Assembly (NCBI RefSeq): GCF_034344865.1
Contig: NZ_CP133774.1
Location: 5,890,001-5,954,000, forward strand
Direction of reading: 5' to 3'
Source: Pseudomonas sp. 10S4
GTDB taxonomy: Bacteria > Pseudomonadota > Gammaproteobacteria > Pseudomonadales > Pseudomonadaceae
DNA length: 64,000 bases
This document shows, piece by piece, positions 60,812 through 64,000 of this stretch. Under the pieces are notes generated by a model. It saw only the letters and a program-made list of their open reading frames with translations, had not been told where the DNA came from and did not search any database. The position numbers and the translations under genes are program-made. Positions within the stretch are counted from its first letter, which is position 1; every line of letters begins with the position of its first letter.

Positions 60812-60827
60812 GAATCGTGATCAGCCG

Positions 60828-61280
60828 TCAGTCTTGTTTGTAACCACGCACATCATCCACACCACGGTTGGCCAACTGGTCGGCCCGTTCGTTGCCGTGG
60901 TGGCCGATGTGGCCGCGGACCCACTTCCAGGTCACGTTGTGGCGGTTGACCTGTTCGTCCAGCAGTTTCCACAGGTCGGCATTTTTAACCGGTTCCTTGG
61001 CAGCCGTTTTCCAGCCACGCTTCTTCCAGTTATCCATCCACTCGTTGATGCCTTTCATCACGTACTGGGAGTCCGTTACCAGCAGCACGTCGCAGGAACG
61101 CTTGAGTTCTTCCAGGCCTTTGATCGCGCCCATCAGTTCCATGCGATTGTTGGTGGTGTTGGCTTCGCCGCCCCAGAGTTCCTTTTCGACGCCCTTGCAC
61201 ACCAGCAGTGCGCCCCAGCCGCCGGGGCCAGGGTTGCCTTTGCAGGCGCCATCAGTGAACAGTTCTACGCTATCGCTCAT
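60828..61280 (-). CDS. rnhA: Ribonuclease HI
   Basis: A 150-residue RNase HI, which cuts the RNA strand of RNA-DNA hybrids. The catalytic carboxylates are at the canonical positions D10, E48, D70 and D134, with H124 in [12 protein letters not shown]. The N-terminus [20 protein letters not shown] is typical, and the start at 61280 is clear. It reads in the same direction as the upstream methyltransferase gene, 89 bases away. Its usual partner dnaQ is displaced by two kilobases here. Confidence 0.97.
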   Translation of the reverse strand: MSDSVELFTDGACKGNPGPGGWGALLVCKGVEKELWGGEANTTNNRMELMGAIKGLEELKRSCDVLLVTDSQYVMKGINEWMDNWKKRGWKTAAKEPVKNADLWKLLDEQVNRHNVTWKWVRGHIGHHGNERADQLANRGVDDVRGYKQD

Positions 61281-61369
61281 GCCAATCTATCCAGAAAATG
61301 CGGTGGCTCGCCGATCCAGGATCGACGATGCCCGAGGCCGGGCAAGCCCGGCCGGGAAATAAAGAGTGT

Positions 61370-62128
61370 TTATGGCTCGATGTGGCGACGATTGACCTTG
61401 GCCATAGGCAATGGAATCAACTTGCCCATCGGTTCGCGCCGTTCCTGGCGCACCGGCCGCAGGCCGACCACGATCTTGCGCGCGACCAATAAATAGAAGC
61501 CGCCGCCCGATAGCTGCCAGTCACCAGCCTTGCGCTCCCAACCCGCCAGACGGGCCTGCCATGTGGGCGACGCAAGCGGCGGACGATAGCACCCGAAGCG
61601 GCGTTTCTCCAGCGCGAAGCCCAGCAGGTTCAACCAGTCGCTGACCCGCGATGGCGAAATACAACGGGCCTGGCGCATGGCGTCGTTGGCAAAGACGTGG
61701 CGCAAGCCCCAAGCGCTCCATGGATTGATACCGACGATCAGCAAATGCCCGCCGGGCCGCACACTGCTCGCCGCTTCGCGCAGCAAACCGTGGGGCGACA
61801 GGCAGAAATCCAGCCCATGCTGCAACACCACCACGTCCGCGGCGTGCTCGCTCAAGGGCCAGGCCTGTTCTTCGCAGACGATCTCGACGCCGGGCAATGG
61901 CGCGCCGAGGCGTACGTTACGCTGCACTTGCGGCGCGGACGGCGGTGTCTCGGCCTGCGGGCCGTAGTGCACCAGGTAGCCGCCGAAGAACCGACCCAAC
62001 TCGTCTTCGAGCATGCGCCGTTCTTCGTCCAGCAGAAATTGCCCAATGGGGCCGGACAGCCATTCACGGGCCGCGCTGATCAATGCCAGCCAGTCAGGAT
62101 CAGCCTGAGCGAACGCTTTATCGGTCAT
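61370..62128 (-). CDS. Class I SAM-dependent methyltransferase
   Basis: A 252-residue methyltransferase-like protein, the counterpart of PA1814, located between gloB and rnhA as in other pseudomonads. I start at 62128 ([20 protein letters not shown]), with GGAG seven bases upstream. The Rossmann part includes [20 protein letters not shown] and the post-II region [20 protein letters not shown]. The usual glycine-rich motif I is poorly conserved, so SAM binding should be verified. The C-terminal tail is basic. It is divergent from gloB, the two starts being 65 bases apart. Confidence 0.88.
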   Translation of the reverse strand: MTDKAFAQADPDWLALISAAREWLSGPIGQFLLDEERRMLEDELGRFFGGYLVHYGPQAETPPSAPQVQRNVRLGAPLPGVEIVCEEQAWPLSEHAADVVVLQHGLDFCLSPHGLLREAASSVRPGGHLLIVGINPWSAWGLRHVFANDAMRQARCISPSRVSDWLNLLGFALEKRRFGCYRPPLASPTWQARLAGWERKAGDWQLSGGGFYLLVARKIVVGLRPVRQERREPMGKLIPLPMAKVNRRHIEP

Positions 62129-62193
62129 TGCATTCTCCAAAGCGCCAGGAAGTTCTAAGATGCGCCATTGTTTTCCGCTTGGCGAATCCGACG

Positions 62194-62961
62194 ATGATAC
62201 AGATCAGTGCCCTACCCGCCTTCACCGACAACTACATCTGGTTGTTGCAGGACCACCGCACCCAACGCTGCGCCGTGGTCGATCCGGGCGACGCCGCGCC
62301 GGTCCAGGCCTGGCTGGCGGCGCATCCGGGCTGGGTGCTCAGCGATATTCTGATCACTCACCACCATCATGACCATGTCGGCGGCGTCGAACAGCTGAAA
62401 AAAGCGACTGACGCAACTGTCTACGGCCCCGCCAGCGAAACCATCCCGGCACGGGACGTCGCGCTCAAGGACAACGACCGCATCAACGTGCTCGGCTGGG
62501 ACTTCGATGTGTTCGCCGTCCCCGGCCACACCCTGGGGCACATCGCCTTTTATCACCACGGCCTGCTGTTTTGCGGCGACACCCTGTTCGCCGCCGGTTG
62601 TGGTCGGTTGTTCGAAGGCACGCCGGAGCAGATGCACACCTCGCTGACGCGCCTGGCGTCCTTGCCTGAGGATACGCTGGTCTATTGCACCCACGAATAC
62701 ACCCTCAGCAACCTGAAGTTTGCCGCAGCAGTCGAACCGGGTAATCCGGACACCGCCGAACGGCTGGCCAAAGTCACCGCTCAGCGCGAAGCCGGGGTCA
62801 TGACATTGCCTTCGACAATCGCCCTGGAAAAGCTCACCAACCCATTTTTACGTGTCAGCGAAACATCCGTTAAAGAAAAAGTGGACGAACGGAATGGAAC
62901 CAATAACCGGGTCCCGAGTGCGGTTTTTGCTGCCTTGCGAGCTTGGAAAGATAAGTTCTAA
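62194..62961 (+). CDS. gloB: Hydroxyacylglutathione hydrolase (glyoxalase II)
   Basis: A 255-residue glyoxalase II, which hydrolyses S-lactoylglutathione to lactate and glutathione in methylglyoxal detoxification. The metallo-beta-lactamase site THHHHDH is at residues 55-61 (H56, H58, D60, H61), with GHTLGH near 112, [13 protein letters not shown] near 128 and the late histidine in THEYTLSN. The glutathione-binding C-terminal part is complete. The start at 62194 ([16 protein letters not shown]) fits the family. It is divergent from the methyltransferase and followed by mltD. Confidence 0.96.
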   Translation: MIQISALPAFTDNYIWLLQDHRTQRCAVVDPGDAAPVQAWLAAHPGWVLSDILITHHHHDHVGGVEQLKKATDATVYGPASETIPARDVALKDNDRINVLGWDFDVFAVPGHTLGHIAFYHHGLLFCGDTLFAAGCGRLFEGTPEQMHTSLTRLASLPEDTLVYCTHEYTLSNLKFAAAVEPGNPDTAERLAKVTAQREAGVMTLPSTIALEKLTNPFLRVSETSVKEKVDERNGTNNRVPSAVFAALRAWKDKF

Positions 62962-63060
62962 GCAGGCTACCTATTGGTACAAAAATTCTGAATGGTTGAC
63001 CGCGACGGGTACGCTTTCTAGAATCCCCCGACATTTTTGCCCGGAACTTACTTCCAGCCA

Positions 63061-64000
63061 ATGTCGTCATCTATTCGTAAAGCCATCAATTCAGACGCAT
63101 TGACCCGCTTGGCTCAAGCCATAGCGGTGGCTGTGTCCGCCACTTTGGCGGGCTGTTCAAGCCATGTGCCGCAGACCGACGCGGCCCACACTCCGAATAT
63201 CGCCGCTCGAGCCAAGCAAAAACCTATCTGGCTCAGCGAAAAACCTACTCCACAAGTACCTCAGGACGTCTGGGAGCGCATGCGCCAAGGCTTCCAACTG
63301 CAGGATGGCCTGGGCGTCAACCCGCGTATCGAGCAACAACGACTGTGGTTCGCCAGCAACCCGTCCTTCCTCGAAAACGCCGGCGAACGCGGCAGCCTGT
63401 ACATCCACTACATCATCGAACGCCTTGAAGAACGCAACATGCCGCTGGAACTGGCGCTGCTGCCAGTGATTGAAAGCGCCTACAACCCGATGGCCTATTC
63501 CCGGGCCGACGCGGTGGGCCTTTGGCAATTCATCCCTTCCACCGGGCGTTACTACAACCTGCGTCAAACCCGTTTCTATGATGGCCGTCGCGACATTACC
63601 GCCTCGACCACCGCGGCCATGGATTACCTGACCCGCCTGCACGACATGTTCAACGGTGACTGGTTGCTGGCCCTCGCTGCTTATAACGCCGGCGAAGGCA
63701 CGGTCAGCCGGGCCATCGAGCGTAACGAGAAGCTTGGTTTGCCAACCGACTACTGGAACCTGCCGCTGCCGGCCGAAACCCAGGCCTACGTGCCGAAGTT
63801 GCTGGCCCTGTCGCAAGTGGTGCTGTCGCCGGAAGCCTACGGCGTGAACCTCAGCCCGATCGCCAACGAACCGTACTTCCAGGTCGTCGAAATCAACCAG
63901 CGCATGGACCTGTCCAAGGTTGCCGCGGTGGCCAACATCGACGAAGACGAACTGTTCCAGCTCAACCCGGCCTTCAAGCAGCGCACCACCATCGACGGTC
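63061..64000 (+). CDS. mltD: Membrane-bound lytic murein transglycosylase D, 5' part
   Basis: The first 313 codons of MltD, running off the window end without a stop. The start at 63061 gives MSSSIRKAINSDALTRLAQA. A lipoprotein signal peptide follows, with lipobox LAG-C32, so the enzyme is anchored to the outer membrane. The SLT domain spans ~110-240, with the catalytic glutamate in LLPVIESAYNPMAYSRADAV and the family motif GLWQFIPSTGRYY and AAYNAGEGTVSRAIERN. LysM repeats are expected at the missing C-terminus; the first may begin near VVEINQRMDLSKVAAVANID. The enzyme cleaves peptidoglycan glycan strands. Confidence 0.95.
   Translation, partial: MSSSIRKAINSDALTRLAQAIAVAVSATLAGCSSHVPQTDAAHTPNIAARAKQKPIWLSEKPTPQVPQDVWERMRQGFQLQDGLGVNPRIEQQRLWFASNPSFLENAGERGSLYIHYIIERLEERNMPLELALLPVIESAYNPMAYSRADAVGLWQFIPSTGRYYNLRQTRFYDGRRDITASTTAAMDYLTRLHDMFNGDWLLALAAYNAGEGTVSRAIERNEKLGLPTDYWNLPLPAETQAYVPKLLALSQVVLSPEAYGVNLSPIANEPYFQVVEINQRMDLSKVAAVANIDEDELFQLNPAFKQRTTIDG

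Noticed and set aside
1..64000. tRNA or rRNA genes
   Set aside because: Intergenic regions were scanned by eye for cloverleaf arms and CCA ends; none was convincing. A tRNAscan run could still find one.

Overview
The window is a stretch of a Pseudomonas chromosome, most likely from the P. fluorescens species complex. The evidence is the high-GC codon use, the gene order mltD-gloB-methyltransferase-rnhA...dnaQ...ldcA known from pseudomonads, the fluorescens-type REP palindromes (GTGGGAGCGRGCTTGCTCGCGA) between genes, and Pseudomonas-restricted small families such as YeaC and DUF2388. I see no rRNA, tRNA, CRISPR array, prophage or insertion sequence.

Layout. 1-5.2 kb: the 5' part of NAD-glutamate dehydrogenase (gdhB, frame broken twice), a zinc-ribbon protein of unknown function and a small acidic protein. 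5.5-12.3 kb: a tightly overlapping MoxR/DUF58/DUF4381/BatA/BatB-TPR/BatD operon, probably for cell-envelope stress. 12.5-21.3 kb: an orphan type VI secretion island made of VgrG, a DUF4123 adaptor, a 1207-residue VasX-type membrane-active effector and two paralogous membrane proteins that are candidate immunity factors. The second paralogue carries a copy of the effector's last 34 codons in front of it. 21.6-27.1 kb: sbcD, sbcC (frameshifted) and a glutathione transferase-like gene. 27.2-29.9 kb: four very small exported or membrane proteins, an exported lactonase-type beta-propeller and a small acidic protein.

30.1-37.1 kb: an aldonate (L-arabonate type) catabolic cluster: alpha-ketoglutarate semialdehyde dehydrogenase (frameshifted), AraD1/GguC-like protein, MFS importer, and divergently an IlvD/Edd dehydratase and a FadR-type GntR regulator. 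Two perfect TnGTnnnACnA operator matches lie in the divergent promoter region. 37.2-40.7 kb: an RND/MMPL exporter with an exported Ycf48-like propeller. 40.9-41.7 kb: a long imperfect inverted repeat around a CACAGC hexamer array. 41.8-49.4 kb: pepN, DUF2797 (frameshifted), yeaC, rhomboid protease, metallophosphatase, nadK and DUF1853. 49.5-54.9 kb: ArsB-type transporter, DUF2855, TetR, FMN reductase, a small protein and a LysR regulator. 54.9-64 kb: GNAT, ldcA, dnaQ, a MerR/quinone-reductase pair, DUF2388, rnhA, a methyltransferase, gloB and the start of mltD.

Five otherwise normal genes (gdhB, moxR, sbcC, the semialdehyde dehydrogenase and DUF2797) have broken reading frames. Two of the lesions are exactly one base short in a homopolymer, so the sequence itself probably carries indel errors; treat these pseudogene calls as provisional. 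The most novel material is the T6SS effector/immunity locus.
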